Shown here in pieces: positions 26,401 to 36,288 of a stretch of DNA of 64,000 nucleotides (the stretch's first letter is position 1; each line of letters starts with the position of its first letter). This DNA is from JAFGLZ01 sp964390905. GTDB taxonomy: Bacteria; Planctomycetota; Phycisphaerae; UBA1845; JAFGLZ01. Location of the stretch: NCBI GenBank assembly GCA_964390905.1, contig CAYMLO010000039.1, forward strand, positions 1-64,000, written 5' to 3'. The notes under the pieces were generated by a model that searched no databases, was not told where the DNA came from, and worked only from the letters and a program-made list of their open reading frames with translations. The position numbers were made by a program, and so were the translations under genes.

Positions 26401-29280
26401 ATGATCTCCAGTCGCTTGGTACTGCTGGTCGGAATGATCCTGGCGCTTGGCGGTTCGGTTGACCTTCGAGCTCAGTTGCGAGGGCAGGGCGGGCGCGAGA
26501 CTCGATCACGGCGTCCGCCGCAACCCAGGTTCGGTGTTCTCACGCATGTCCCATCCGAGGCGGGCGGGAGTCAGGGGGTTGCCGTGCGCGTCATTCCTCC
26601 TCCCAGACCGCGTTATGATCGAGGAGCGCCGCTCGTAATCCACGTCGCCGGCGGCGTGAATCCGGGGCAGGCAGCCGGTCGACCGGAGTTTGCCGGCATG
26701 GGCTTCGTGGAGATCTTCTTCGCATTCCCCGGCGGCGGACACGGATCAGACAAGAGCGGAGGCAAGTACGACTACCGGGGGCCCGGATCGGTCCGGGCGC
26801 TGGCGGACGTGATCCGCTTTGCCACCGGGCGCAAGGCGGACACCCAGGGACGCAGGATCGATGCGTTGACCGGGCGCGTTGCGCCCCTACGCACCAACTG
26901 CGGTCTGATCGGATGGAGTCATGGCGGCAATGCTTGCGGCGTGGTGATGGCGTTGCACGGCCATGAGTTCGCCGACCTGGCGTTCTATGCGTCCATGGAG
27001 TCGCCCTACGGCGAGGGGGCCGTCAACGTGGAACTCGGGGGGCATCGCGACGGTGTCAACCCGGCGTATGATCCCGAGACCGGCGTCCTGGATCTGTCGC
27101 GTCTTGCCTGGTCGCCGGATCTCCTGCACGCCGTCCATCCTCCGCGCAGTCGTCTGAGGTCGGGCTTGAGGGGGGCGCTGTACTTCGACATGGACGGGGA
27201 CGGGCAGTTCTCTGCGGACAAGGACTTCGCCGCGAGAGCCCTTGCGGCCGATGTTGGCGAAGGGGTCAAGGCGTGGTACTCGCCGCGCCTCGTTCGGGAG
27301 GCCGAGCGGCGATCGCTCTTCGGGACGCGTCCCGATCATCTCCCCACACTGGCGGAGTCAACTGGATTCTGGCGATACCGTGACGCGGCCGGCAGCATTC
27401 CTCGAGCGGTGGAGAAGTGTCCAAAACTGGCCGTGATCGTCTATGCCAACGAGAGAGACCACGTTCAGGCGGCGCCGGATCACCCGCACATCCTGACCCA
27501 AGTTGAGGGCTTCCGCCAGGCCGGGGCCCGCTTCGTCAGGCTCAACCCGGACCGCTGTTATGTGGAGCGCCTTTTCGAGGATCCCCGCCCGAAGAGACGG
27601 CACGGGACGGGCCGGCGCTTCGCCGACAATGACGCGGGCAAGGCCTACGACCGACACACGATCCGCGATCATCTCGAACCTGTCGGCTTGCCTTCGCGAG
27701 TATTCATCCAGGCAGCGGTCTGCGAACTTGCCGATCGGGTCCAGGCGGGCAACTGGAAGGGCAATCTGGACGCCGTTCTCTATCCCGCCGCGCCCTGGCG
27801 GGCGTCAGTACGTCCTAGGTTGCCCGGAGGTCCCGATGGAGATCGACCGCCCAGGCGCGGCAAGAGGGCTGACCGTCGCCGGGATCGCAGCTCGTCGGGC
27901 AAGCGTTACGTGCGCGGGACCAAAGAGCTCGAAGTCGACCCCGCCAAGGTCGTCGGCACGATCCGATCGCTGCTGGGTGTGAATCGCGGCCCGCTGTCGT
28001 GGCCGCGGCGCCCGGGCGAGAAGACGATCAGCCACGTCGATAACTACCGCAATCTGGGCATCGACTTCATCCGAACGCACGACTTCTACGGGCCGACGGA
28101 CTGGCATGTCATCTTCCCCGATTGGACCGCGGATCCGTTGGATCCCGCCAGCTATGACTTTCGATCCTCGGATGTGCGGATCAAGGCGATCGTCGAGAAT
28201 GGCTTCCGCTGCTTCTATAGGCTGGGCACGAGCTGGAAAGGCCGGCGGACGCAGCCCATCAACGATCCGCCCGGCACTCTTCGCAACTCGGAAGGTCGGA
28301 TCGTGCACCGCGCCGATCGAAGTGACTTTGGCAAGTGGGCGACGATCTGCGTTCAGACGGTCCGGCACTACACGCAGGGCTGGAAGGAGGGGTTCGCTTA
28401 CCCGATCGCGTACTGGGAGATCTGGAACGAGCCGGACCTGGCGGCACAATTCTGGACGGGAACGCCCGAACAGTACTACGTCATGTACGAAGAGGCGGCC
28501 AGGGCTATCAAAGCCCTGAATCCCAAGCTCAAAGTCGGCGGCCCTGCTTGCACGGGTGGGCTCAGAGAACCCTACGTCGAGGGCTTCATCCGCCATTGCC
28601 GCGACCGGAACGTTCCGCTGGACTTCTTCTCGTGGCACAGCTATGGCGGACGGGGGGATTTCAATCCTTACAAGTACTACACAGACGCAATGCGGGTACG
28701 AAAGGCGCTGGATCGGTATGGCTTTGACAAGACCGAGAACATCAACACCGAGTGGAATGCCGGGATCAAGGACCGGCTCTTCAGCGACACGCCCGCCGGC
28801 GCGGCCTTCTACGCATCGACGCTTGCCTGCATGCTGGACGCTGGTCTGGCGCACGCATTCCAGTACTGTGGCGATCGGCATCCCGGGTTGGGCCTGCATG
28901 ATCTGAGAACCGGTGAACCGAAGATCAGCGCTCACGCATTCGCGGCCTGGAAACGGCTACTGGCTGCGCCGGTGCGCATCGCCGCCACCGGCAGCGATCA
29001 GAAGGGCTACAATATCGTCGCCGGAAAGGACGACCGCGGCCTGCGCGTTCGAATCCTGATCAGCGACTTCCAGTCCGGTCACGACGCCTTTCGACTGCGC
29101 GTGAGGAACCTTCCCTGCAAGGAAGGGACGTCATGGAAGGTCAGATGCTTGCTGTTGGACGGCCAGCATCGCCTTGATGTCGTACAGGAGCTCGATCGGC
29201 GGGGCAGAGAACTCGTCATAGAAAGACCGTTCCATTGCGGATCCGTCTGCCTGATCGAGTTAGACGCCGAGGCCGGGTGA
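26401..29280 (+). CDS. Alpha/beta-hydrolase fused to a GH39-like glycosidase
   Basis: A 959-residue secreted protein. The N-terminal half (about 60-460) is an alpha/beta hydrolase with Ser173 in GWSHGG and a calcium-loop-like stretch DMDGDGQFSADKD. A linker rich in Arg, Pro and Gly (about 475-515) follows. The C-terminal half is GH39-like, with acid/base Glu677 in EIWNEPDL and nucleophile Glu784 in NINTEWNAG. GH39 enzymes are mostly beta-xylosidases and alpha-L-iduronidases. The frame is open through the linker, but that Arg-rich stretch could also be the scar of an old frameshift joining two genes. It is the last gene of the plus-strand run, 107 bases after HzsA-like copy 2. No strong ribosome site is seen at the ATG. 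Confidence 0.7.
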   Translation: MISSRLVLLVGMILALGGSVDLRAQLRGQGGRETRSRRPPQPRFGVLTHVPSEAGGSQGVAVRVIPPPRPRYDRGAPLVIHVAGGVNPGQAAGRPEFAGMGFVEIFFAFPGGGHGSDKSGGKYDYRGPGSVRALADVIRFATGRKADTQGRRIDALTGRVAPLRTNCGLIGWSHGGNACGVVMALHGHEFADLAFYASMESPYGEGAVNVELGGHRDGVNPAYDPETGVLDLSRLAWSPDLLHAVHPPRSRLRSGLRGALYFDMDGDGQFSADKDFAARALAADVGEGVKAWYSPRLVREAERRSLFGTRPDHLPTLAESTGFWRYRDAAGSIPRAVEKCPKLAVIVYANERDHVQAAPDHPHILTQVEGFRQAGARFVRLNPDRCYVERLFEDPRPKRRHGTGRRFADNDAGKAYDRHTIRDHLEPVGLPSRVFIQAAVCELADRVQAGNWKGNLDAVLYPAAPWRASVRPRLPGGPDGDRPPRRGKRADRRRDRSSSGKRYVRGTKELEVDPAKVVGTIRSLLGVNRGPLSWPRRPGEKTISHVDNYRNLGIDFIRTHDFYGPTDWHVIFPDWTADPLDPASYDFRSSDVRIKAIVENGFRCFYRLGTSWKGRRTQPINDPPGTLRNSEGRIVHRADRSDFGKWATICVQTVRHYTQGWKEGFAYPIAYWEIWNEPDLAAQFWTGTPEQYYVMYEEAARAIKALNPKLKVGGPACTGGLREPYVEGFIRHCRDRNVPLDFFSWHSYGGRGDFNPYKYYTDAMRVRKALDRYGFDKTENINTEWNAGIKDRLFSDTPAGAAFYASTLACMLDAGLAHAFQYCGDRHPGLGLHDLRTGEPKISAHAFAAWKRLLAAPVRIAATGSDQKGYNIVAGKDDRGLRVRILISDFQSGHDAFRLRVRNLPCKEGTSWKVRCLLLDGQHRLDVVQELDRRGRELVIERPFHCGSVCLIELDAEAG

Positions 29281-29393
29281 CACCAAGGTCGCTGTTGCTG
29301 CAGTGCCTCGACACACGCGATCTAGGCTCTCAGCCTCGCCCAACGTGCTGAGCTCCTGGGTTCGTTCGAGTCGTCGCATCCGGCACCGACACG

Positions 29394-29564
29394 CTATTCT
29401 CTGTCGCTGGCCATCGCCTTGGCAGCCAGGGCAATGATCGAGCCGGTGTACCCCTTCTGGCGCGACAGGCGGGTCGTCTCGTATCCGTCCATCACCGCTA
29501 TCTGTGCGTCCATCAGGATCAGGTCGAATGGCTTGGCCTCATCGTGCGCTGCCAGGACGGCCTT
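29394..29564 (-). pseudogene. Remnant of a response-regulator receiver domain
   Basis: About 56 codons read as the middle of a hybrid-kinase receiver domain: KPFDLILMDAQIAVMDGYET contains the phospho-acceptor Asp, then GYTGSIIALAAKAMASDRE resembles the usual ALTAHAMAGDRE. A stop codon follows at once, so the segment carrying the conserved Lys is missing, and upstream residues have no family character. No kinase part remains. I read this as a decayed fragment of a two-component hybrid kinase. It lies alone in the 575-base gap 29281-29855; I see no other gene in that gap. Confidence 0.6.
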
Positions 29565-29756
29565 CGTCCCGGCGTACCGGTAGACGAGCGGGCTGTAGAA
29601 GCTGTGGAACTCGCCCCAACGTTGTCCGGTCGTTGAAGTCCCTCGGGCCAATCAGCAGACTTGGTCGTGTCGTATCCACGCGCGCGATGGTCCTGAACGG
29701 ACGGTCAGGAGTCAACCTGCCACGCCTTCTTGACGCTACACCGGACACGCGAGATC

Positions 29757-29765
29757 TGCTATGCT
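29757..29765 (+). promoter_or_regulatory. Possible extended -10 promoter for the kinase gene
   Basis: TGCTATGCT is an extended -10 element (TGn then TATGCT) 91 bases before the kinase ATG. A TTGACG hexamer at 29730-29735 is too far away to be its -35 (24 bases). Confidence 0.3.
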
Positions 29766-29855
29766 GCTGTTCGTGACCCGGCCAAGCGGAGCCTTGGCGT
29801 CGCCCCGATCAGGAGGGGGCATTCCGCGTTTGCAGAATCGAAGAGGGTGAGAGTC

Positions 29856-32800
29856 ATGGCTTGCCCCACCTTGCAGGAACTGGAAGCTTACGCGACCGAA
29901 TCGGCCCCTGCTGAGTTGCGTGCGCAGATAGAGGGGCACTTGACGACATGCGTCTCATGTCGCCAACGCCTCGAACGGCTTCGTTCGGACCGGGACCTGG
30001 AGGACGACATCAGGAGGGCGTTTACCGGCCAGACCGAGCTGTTGAGTGATGAGCGCACCGACCCGCCCGCCCCCGACTGGATTCCCGGGTACGAGATCAC
30101 GCGCGAGATCCACCGGGGTGGCCAGGGGGTGGTCTATCAGGCGATCCAGAAGACCACGAAGCGCAAGGTCGCGATCAAGGTCCTTCGCGAGGGGCCGTTC
30201 GCGGGCAAGCGGGACCGGGCCCGGTTCGAGCGCGAAGTGCGGATCCTCGGCCAACTTCAGCATCCCAATATCGTAACGGTGCACGACAGCGGGATGGTGC
30301 GTGATCACTTCTACTTCGTGATGGACTACATTTCGGGTGAGCCGCTCGACGCTTGGCTGGGCGGGGGGGAGCGGCCGATCGCAGAAACGCTCGAGCTGTT
30401 CGCCAAGATCTGCGAGGCGGTGAGCGCGGCGCATTTTCAGGGGGTGATCCATCGGGACCTCAAGCCTGGCAACATCCGGATCGACCCGGAGGGCCGACCT
30501 CACGTCCTGGACTTCGGCCTGGCGAAGGTGGCGGCGGGCCAGACGACGGACGACTCGCGGCCGCAGGCGATGACGGTGACGGGCGTGTTCCAAGGCACGC
30601 CGGCGTGGGCGAGTCCGGAACAAGTCGAGGCGATCCCGAGCAAGATCGACATGCGGACGGACGTGTATTCGCTCGGGGTGATTTTCTACCAGATGCTGAC
30701 GGGTCGGTTTCCGTATCCGGTGGTGGGGTCGGATCGGGAGGTGATGGACAACATCCTGAAGGGCGAGCCGACCCGGCCGAGCACCGTTCGGCGAGAGATC
30801 GATGACGAGGTCGAGACGATCGTCCTGAAGTGCCTGGCGAAGGAGCGGGAGCGGCGGTACCAGTCCGCTGGGGAGTTGGGGCGAGACATTCAGCACTACC
30901 TGAACGCCGAGCCGATCGAGGCGAAGCGTGACAGCGGACTGTACGTGCTGAGCAAGACGCTGCGTCGATACAAAGGCCCGGTGACCGTGGCGGCAGGCTT
31001 CGTGCTGCTGCTGGCCGTCTCGCTCGGCATCTCGCTGAGCCTATGGCAACGGGCGGCAAGAGAGCGCGACCATGCGGTCGCGGCGGAGCGAATGGCCCGA
31101 ACGGCGGAGTCGGTCGCGGAGCAGAAGAGCAGGGAGGCGGAGGCCGAGCGTGAAAAGGCCAAGGCGGCGAGTGAGCTTGCGGAGGAGCAGCGTCGGGCGG
31201 CCGAGAAGGCCGCCGTGGAAGCGAAGACGGAGGCCAGCAAGGCCACGGCGGTTGAGCAGTTCTTGACGAGCATGTTGTCGTCGGCGAATCCAGAACAGGG
31301 CAAGGGCGCCGATGTCACGGTGATTCAGGTCCTCGACGAGGCTGCCACGAAGATCGATGGCGCGTTTCCGAACCAGCCTGCTGTTGAGGCCTCCATACGC
31401 TACACGATAGGGGTCGTCTACCAGAGCTTGGGGGTGCTGGAATCCGCGGAATCCCACCTTGCCACAGCGCTGAGGCTTCGCCAGGAGATGACAGACGCTG
31501 ATGACCTGGAGCTTGCCGATACGATGCTCGAGCTCGGCAAGTGCAGATCTGACCAGACACTCATACGCAAGGCCGGTGACATCTTCCGTACGAAGCTCGG
31601 TGAGACCCATGAGCGTTACCTCAAAGCGATGACCTACATGAAGGCGGGACAAGGCTTTGGGATGGTCGTCTTCGGGCTGAAGCTGGCGGATATGGCTGAC
31701 GGGGTGGGCGGATTGAGTAAGCCCCAGATGCTGAAGTTCTGGGACCGTTTCCTGGAGACCCTCCGAAAGAACGTTCATGAGGGCAAGACCGGCGCCGCCC
31801 AGGCTCAAGTGCGACAGTTGGTGGGGATGCTGAAGCTCTTCCCTACGAAGTCAATCTACCTGGAAGCAGACCGTGGCATGGTGGCTACGGCGAACCGCCT
31901 TCTGGAGTACGAGAAGGATGTCGCTTCGGCGGAGCTGGTGATGCGCGAGGCTCTTGCCTTCGCCCGGGAAGTCCATCGCGACGACCGGCTGCGTGTGGCC
32001 GATCGACTCGCCGATCTCGCCAGATTCCTGGCGGACTACGATCGTGGCGGTGACGGCGAAGCCAAGTCGCTCTACGCAGGGGCCCTCAAGATCCGCCGAG
32101 AACGGATGGGAAGCGAAAGTCCCCGCGTACGGGAACTAGAGGAAGCGCTCCAAGAGCTCGAAGGAGGTCGCGGCGTCTTGCGGGCACAGACGTCGCAGGA
32201 GAGACTTCAGGACTCCGACGAATACAGGACGGAGCAGACGAACGCGAATAGCCCTGAGTGGAATCGCGTCCGCGAGGCGGCTCGTAAGCACATCGCCTCA
32301 AGCTCCAGGCGACGCGAGGTCGGAATCACGATTCTGCAGCTTGCCCTCGAACAGCCAGAGGGAGATGAGTCGATCGAGGTCTCCGCCACGAGAGGCAGGC
32401 CCCCCTTGCGTTTCTACGATGAACGCCTGAAGAGCAGTAGCGCCGGGCATACGCTCGTGCGCAACAATCGGTTTCTCGTCACAGAGATATCCACGTATTC
32501 GCCCAGATACGGCGAAGTCAATAGACGTGGACAACGGCTGCAAACTAGATCGATACAGATCGGCACAGTCACGCACTGTTCGCCGGTCATTCCTCTTCCA
32601 TTCCGTCGAGGAGAGGTGGTCGAATTGGGAAGAGTCACGTTGAGTCGCGCCACCGAACAGGAAATGGGAGAACTGAGAATCCGCTTACAGCCCGAAGCCG
32701 GTTTGGGTCCGGGTACCGGCACTATCTCGGTGGGGCGATTGCGTGCATCAGGATGCAGGGAGTCTCCAATCCGAGAGGATTGGACGTGCGAGGTCGGTCG

Positions 32801-34157
32801 GGTCAAGGCCGGCCGGATCTACGTCAAGGCAACGGCGAAACGCAAATTCGCCAGCGAAGCAATGCCCGTGAGCGTCGAGCCCGGGCAAACCAGGGCGCTT
32901 CATCTTCCTGCACATCGGGTTCGACAGCTCGAGGTCGATTGGTGGTATCGCCGACCGAGCACTTCGGGGACTTGGGCTCAGGGAACAGCATTGCTCTACA
33001 CTGGCGAAGTCTGGAACGTAGGGTCTATGTGGGGCTTCTCGCCGCCCAGGGGGGTCCTCTGGATTCGCGACTGGGTTGGCGGGCCCGTTCTTCTTCAGGA
33101 CTACAACTGCAAGTGGATTCCCCTCGAAGTGGAGCAACTGCCTGGAGGCGTCTCCGAGAAGGTGTTTGCAGTGGATAGACCCTCTTTGACGAAGTCCGTT
33201 GGGGAGGGCTCCGTATTTGCGGCTCGCTACCGCGACAGCAATGGCCAGGAGATGGACGCCATACTCCGGGTCCGCAAGATCACACCTCCCTTGGTTAGTA
33301 CCTTGACGCGATCCCCGGCGAAGTCCCGTACAGACGATTTCGATCCAAAGGACAAGCTCCGCGCCGCGCGGAGGGCCGAGTCAGCCGCATGGCGCAAACT
33401 GACAGGGATCATCCGAGGCCTGCGGCTCGACGGCACGAGGCACGTCAGAGACATCATTCCCTCGGAGACCGAACTCGCCGTCGGGCATGTCGAACGAGCG
33501 ACGTTCCCGCCGTATTCAGGAACTCAAGTCGAGGTCGCAGTGACGGCGAAGGTCAGCGATGTTGTGGATTGCCTACGCGCCTTGCCTGACATCAAGAGGG
33601 AACCCGAAACCCTCAAGCTGCTCGACTGTAGAGCGATTGAGCGACTGAACAAGACGAAAGTCCTTTGGGCCGTTGGCACCGCCCCAGTCGTCCCCGAAGG
33701 CGATGCGGCTACGAAGCCGTCAGCCGAGCCTAGGATTGTCAGCGCCCAAGCCAGGCTTCTTGCCAAGCGGAGAGCAGCAAAGGACGCCTACCGTAAGATG
33801 ATGGAGTGCGTGAACGGCCTGCAAGTCAATCCCAAGACCTTCGTCAAGGACTTCGCGTCTGGGTCGGGGCAGATGCGCAACGATCTCGAGGCGTTCGTGC
33901 GGGGCGTACAGCTGGGCAAGCCGCGATGGCACGACGACGGCACGTGCGAGGTCGAAGCCGAAGTCTCCGTCGACGTGATCATCACGAAACTCGAGCAGCT
34001 TCACGAACGTCACTACAAGGGCAATGCCGTCCGGCCCGGCGACTTCCAGGAGATGCGGCAGCGCATCAAGCGGGACAGGATTCGCGTGGTGGGCATGGGC
34101 GCCGCTGTGTCGCAGGCCGATGCGGCAACGAAACCGCCCGATTCCTCACCCCCTTGA
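29856..34157 (+). CDS. Transmembrane Ser/Thr protein kinase with zinc-finger N-terminus and tandem LPP20/FlgT-like C-terminal domains
   Basis: A 1433-residue protein; AGAGGGTGA before ATG 29856 sets the start. Residues 1-45 are a small zinc-finger-like segment (C3, then HLTTCVSC). The kinase domain (about 75-350) has the Gly loop GGQGVVY, Lys108 in VAIK, Asp201 in HRDLKPGN, Asp219 in DFGLAK and GTPAWASPEQ, so it should be active. A membrane helix lies at about 374-398, followed by an Ala/Glu/Lys coiled coil (405-475), a TPR-like region to about 800 and beta-rich segments. Two related domains at about 1167-1290 and 1300-1415 resemble LPP20/FlgT N-terminal domains (AKDAYRKMMECVNGLQV, then DDGTCEVEAEV). 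The half after the helix should be periplasmic and act as sensor. The TolB/FlgO-like lipoprotein gene follows. Confidence 0.8.
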   Translation: MACPTLQELEAYATESAPAELRAQIEGHLTTCVSCRQRLERLRSDRDLEDDIRRAFTGQTELLSDERTDPPAPDWIPGYEITREIHRGGQGVVYQAIQKTTKRKVAIKVLREGPFAGKRDRARFEREVRILGQLQHPNIVTVHDSGMVRDHFYFVMDYISGEPLDAWLGGGERPIAETLELFAKICEAVSAAHFQGVIHRDLKPGNIRIDPEGRPHVLDFGLAKVAAGQTTDDSRPQAMTVTGVFQGTPAWASPEQVEAIPSKIDMRTDVYSLGVIFYQMLTGRFPYPVVGSDREVMDNILKGEPTRPSTVRREIDDEVETIVLKCLAKERERRYQSAGELGRDIQHYLNAEPIEAKRDSGLYVLSKTLRRYKGPVTVAAGFVLLLAVSLGISLSLWQRAARERDHAVAAERMARTAESVAEQKSREAEAEREKAKAASELAEEQRRAAEKAAVEAKTEASKATAVEQFLTSMLSSANPEQGKGADVTVIQVLDEAATKIDGAFPNQPAVEASIRYTIGVVYQSLGVLESAESHLATALRLRQEMTDADDLELADTMLELGKCRSDQTLIRKAGDIFRTKLGETHERYLKAMTYMKAGQGFGMVVFGLKLADMADGVGGLSKPQMLKFWDRFLETLRKNVHEGKTGAAQAQVRQLVGMLKLFPTKSIYLEADRGMVATANRLLEYEKDVASAELVMREALAFAREVHRDDRLRVADRLADLARFLADYDRGGDGEAKSLYAGALKIRRERMGSESPRVRELEEALQELEGGRGVLRAQTSQERLQDSDEYRTEQTNANSPEWNRVREAARKHIASSSRRREVGITILQLALEQPEGDESIEVSATRGRPPLRFYDERLKSSSAGHTLVRNNRFLVTEISTYSPRYGEVNRRGQRLQTRSIQIGTVTHCSPVIPLPFRRGEVVELGRVTLSRATEQEMGELRIRLQPEAGLGPGTGTISVGRLRASGCRESPIREDWTCEVGRVKAGRIYVKATAKRKFASEAMPVSVEPGQTRALHLPAHRVRQLEVDWWYRRPSTSGTWAQGTALLYTGEVWNVGSMWGFSPPRGVLWIRDWVGGPVLLQDYNCKWIPLEVEQLPGGVSEKVFAVDRPSLTKSVGEGSVFAARYRDSNGQEMDAILRVRKITPPLVSTLTRSPAKSRTDDFDPKDKLRAARRAESAAWRKLTGIIRGLRLDGTRHVRDIIPSETELAVGHVERATFPPYSGTQVEVAVTAKVSDVVDCLRALPDIKREPETLKLLDCRAIERLNKTKVLWAVGTAPVVPEGDAATKPSAEPRIVSAQARLLAKRRAAKDAYRKMMECVNGLQVNPKTFVKDFASGSGQMRNDLEAFVRGVQLGKPRWHDDGTCEVEAEVSVDVIITKLEQLHERHYKGNAVRPGDFQEMRQRIKRDRIRVVGMGAAVSQADAATKPPDSSPP

Positions 34158-34518
34158 GCGTCTCCGAGTGCGGATGCCGCTTCGTTGGTCGATCCGCGTG
34201 CTCCGGCCGATGCCACCGGGTTCGACGTGGGGCTTCAGGGACCCCTGCGATTCGTCTCCTTGCAGCAGGTCAGCAGGCGCGCGCCGAAGAACGCATTCCC
34301 GCCTCGCCCCCGTCGTGTTGCCTGGGGGGCTCCGCTTGCCCATTCGCGTCCTCGGGTAGCTTGCGTCGCGCCTATCGCTGATGCCCCTCTGCCCATCAGA
34401 GGCACGAATTCAGTGAAGTTCTCTTCCGGTTTCCCCGCTTTGCCTGGCAGATCTTCCGGTCTGCTGCGTATTCCTCCTGAGTGACGCGTGATGCGGGCGG
34501 TCGCACGTGAGGCGCTGA

Positions 34519-34538
34519 AAGCGGGCCGACGCCCGCTT
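34519..34538 (+). other. Perfect hairpin in the gap before the TPR lipoprotein gene
   Basis: Bases 34519-34526 pair with 34531-34538 (8 bp, loop CGAC). No T-run follows, so intrinsic termination is doubtful; a regulatory stem in the leader of the next gene, or a Rho-independent stop of weak type for the kinase gene, are both possible. The rest of the 454-base gap 34158-34611 shows no credible gene. Confidence 0.35.
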
Positions 34539-34611
34539 GCTGGTTCGTGGCAGGTCGCTCTGGCTTGCCGTCCGGTTTCCATGTACAGGCGTGGTGAAGG
34601 AGAAACAGGAA

Positions 34612-36225
34612 ATGTCTACGAAAACCGTTGTGGTGTTGTCCCTCTTGTCGTGCACGCTCTCCCCGATGCTGTTGGGTTGCGCCCGGTCCAGCGAGGGAAG
34701 GCCCGTACGGACCGATGAGCCGAGCGCGCCGATCCAGAGGAAGGTGGCGATCTTGCCGTTCAAGAACCTGACGCCGAGCGAAGAGACTGACTGGATGGGG
34801 CCGGCCATGGCCCACTGCGTCGGCGTCCGCATCGGCCTGGTGAACGCCCTGCGTAGAACCAGGGCCCGCGAGCTTGGGGAGGTGCTCTCCCGTGAGGAGA
34901 ACAAGGGGCTCGACCTGGCCGATCCCCTGAGCGCCGTGCAAGTCGCGAGTGCCCTCGGTGCCGAGCGCATCGTGATCGGCACCTACGCATGGGAAGCGGA
35001 GCGTATCTCGTTCGACCTCCGAGTCGTCGACAGCAGATCTGCCGTGATCGTCAAAGAGATCGCCGCGAGCGGCAGGAGCACCGAAGCCTTCAGCCTGATG
35101 GGGGATCTCGTTGAGGCTATCGTGCGATCCTACGACCGCAGGGCTCACGAAGGGGGCAGCGGCACAACGGTAGTGGACGTGCCGCGAGCCGAGCGCATCT
35201 GTCTGAGCGAGCAGGACCGCGTCCAGATCCGGGCGGGTGGGACGTGCAACTTGGCTGCGTTGAGGGCCCTTGCGTCGGGCGTGGCGGCGACCGAAACGGA
35301 CGAGAAGATCCGTTGGTACACCGAGGCGACCCGCCTCGCCCCGGAGTTCGCGTGGGCGCACAACAACCGCGGGTTGTACCTGGCCAAGCAGAGCAAGTAC
35401 GACGAGGCAATCGCGGCGTACGACGTGACCGTTCAGCTGGATCCGCAGTTCGCGTGGCCACGCCGCAACCGCGGCCTGGCATACAGGGAGAAGGGGCAGT
35501 TCGATCGGGCGATCAAAGACCACAGCAAGGCGATCGAACTGAAGCCGGATTACGCCGCGGCCTTCAACGGTCGCGGTCTGACTCACTACGACATGGGGCA
35601 GTATGATCGGGCGATCGAAGACTACAACAGGGCCATCGAACTGAGGCCCGACTACGCCAGGGCCTACACCAACCGCGGTCTGGTTCACTACTTCAAGGGG
35701 CAGCATGATCGGGCGATTGAAGACCACAGCAAGGCCATCGGACTGAAGCCGGATTTCGCCGCGGCCCTCAACAATCGCGGTCTGGCCTATGCGGGGAAGG
35801 GTCAGTTCGATCTGGCCATCGCGGACTATCACAAGGCCATCGAATCGAAGCCAGACTATGCCAAAGCCCACAACAACCTCGGTTGGACTCGCCTGAAAAT
35901 GGGCGAACTCGCCAGGGCAATCCCGCACTGTAGCAGAGCGATCGAGCTCGACTGCGACTACGCAAAGGCCTACGCCAACCGTGGTCGGGCTTACACGGAG
36001 ATGCGGCGGTTCGATCTGGCCATCGCGGACTGCCGCAAGGCCGTCGAATCGAAGCCCGAGTATGGGTGGTCCTACTACGTCCTGGGTGCCGCCTACGAGG
36101 GCGCCGATCGGCCTCAGGAGGCCTTGAACGCCTACCGGGAATACGCGAGGCTCACCTCAACGAAGGACAGCCCGCAGTACCGGCATGCTCAGGACCGGAT
36201 TCGCCTGCTGCACGCAGGAAGGTGA
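34612..36225 (+). CDS. TolB/FlgO-like TPR lipoprotein
   Basis: A 537-residue protein with a lipoprotein signal (lipobox MLLGC) and an AGGAG ribosome site. Residues 45-185 form a domain like the TolB N-terminal/FlgO fold (KVAILPFKNLTPSEETDWMG, ALGAERIVIGTYAW), usually found in outer-membrane or periplasmic assemblies. From about residue 245 eight tandem TPR units of 34 residues follow, with the repeated pattern NRGLAY, GQFDRAI, and AIELKPDYA, giving a long protein-binding superhelix. No catalytic motif is present. It follows the membrane kinase in the same direction, with a 454-base gap; a functional pair is inferred from the complementary envelope domains. Confidence 0.75.
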   Translation: MSTKTVVVLSLLSCTLSPMLLGCARSSEGRPVRTDEPSAPIQRKVAILPFKNLTPSEETDWMGPAMAHCVGVRIGLVNALRRTRARELGEVLSREENKGLDLADPLSAVQVASALGAERIVIGTYAWEAERISFDLRVVDSRSAVIVKEIAASGRSTEAFSLMGDLVEAIVRSYDRRAHEGGSGTTVVDVPRAERICLSEQDRVQIRAGGTCNLAALRALASGVAATETDEKIRWYTEATRLAPEFAWAHNNRGLYLAKQSKYDEAIAAYDVTVQLDPQFAWPRRNRGLAYREKGQFDRAIKDHSKAIELKPDYAAAFNGRGLTHYDMGQYDRAIEDYNRAIELRPDYARAYTNRGLVHYFKGQHDRAIEDHSKAIGLKPDFAAALNNRGLAYAGKGQFDLAIADYHKAIESKPDYAKAHNNLGWTRLKMGELARAIPHCSRAIELDCDYAKAYANRGRAYTEMRRFDLAIADCRKAVESKPEYGWSYYVLGAAYEGADRPQEALNAYREYARLTSTKDSPQYRHAQDRIRLLHAGR

Positions 36226-36288
36226 TTCGCCTCGCCAGCGTGCTGTTCGCCGCCTCCGGCAATCCGGAGGGCCATAGACTGAAGCTCA

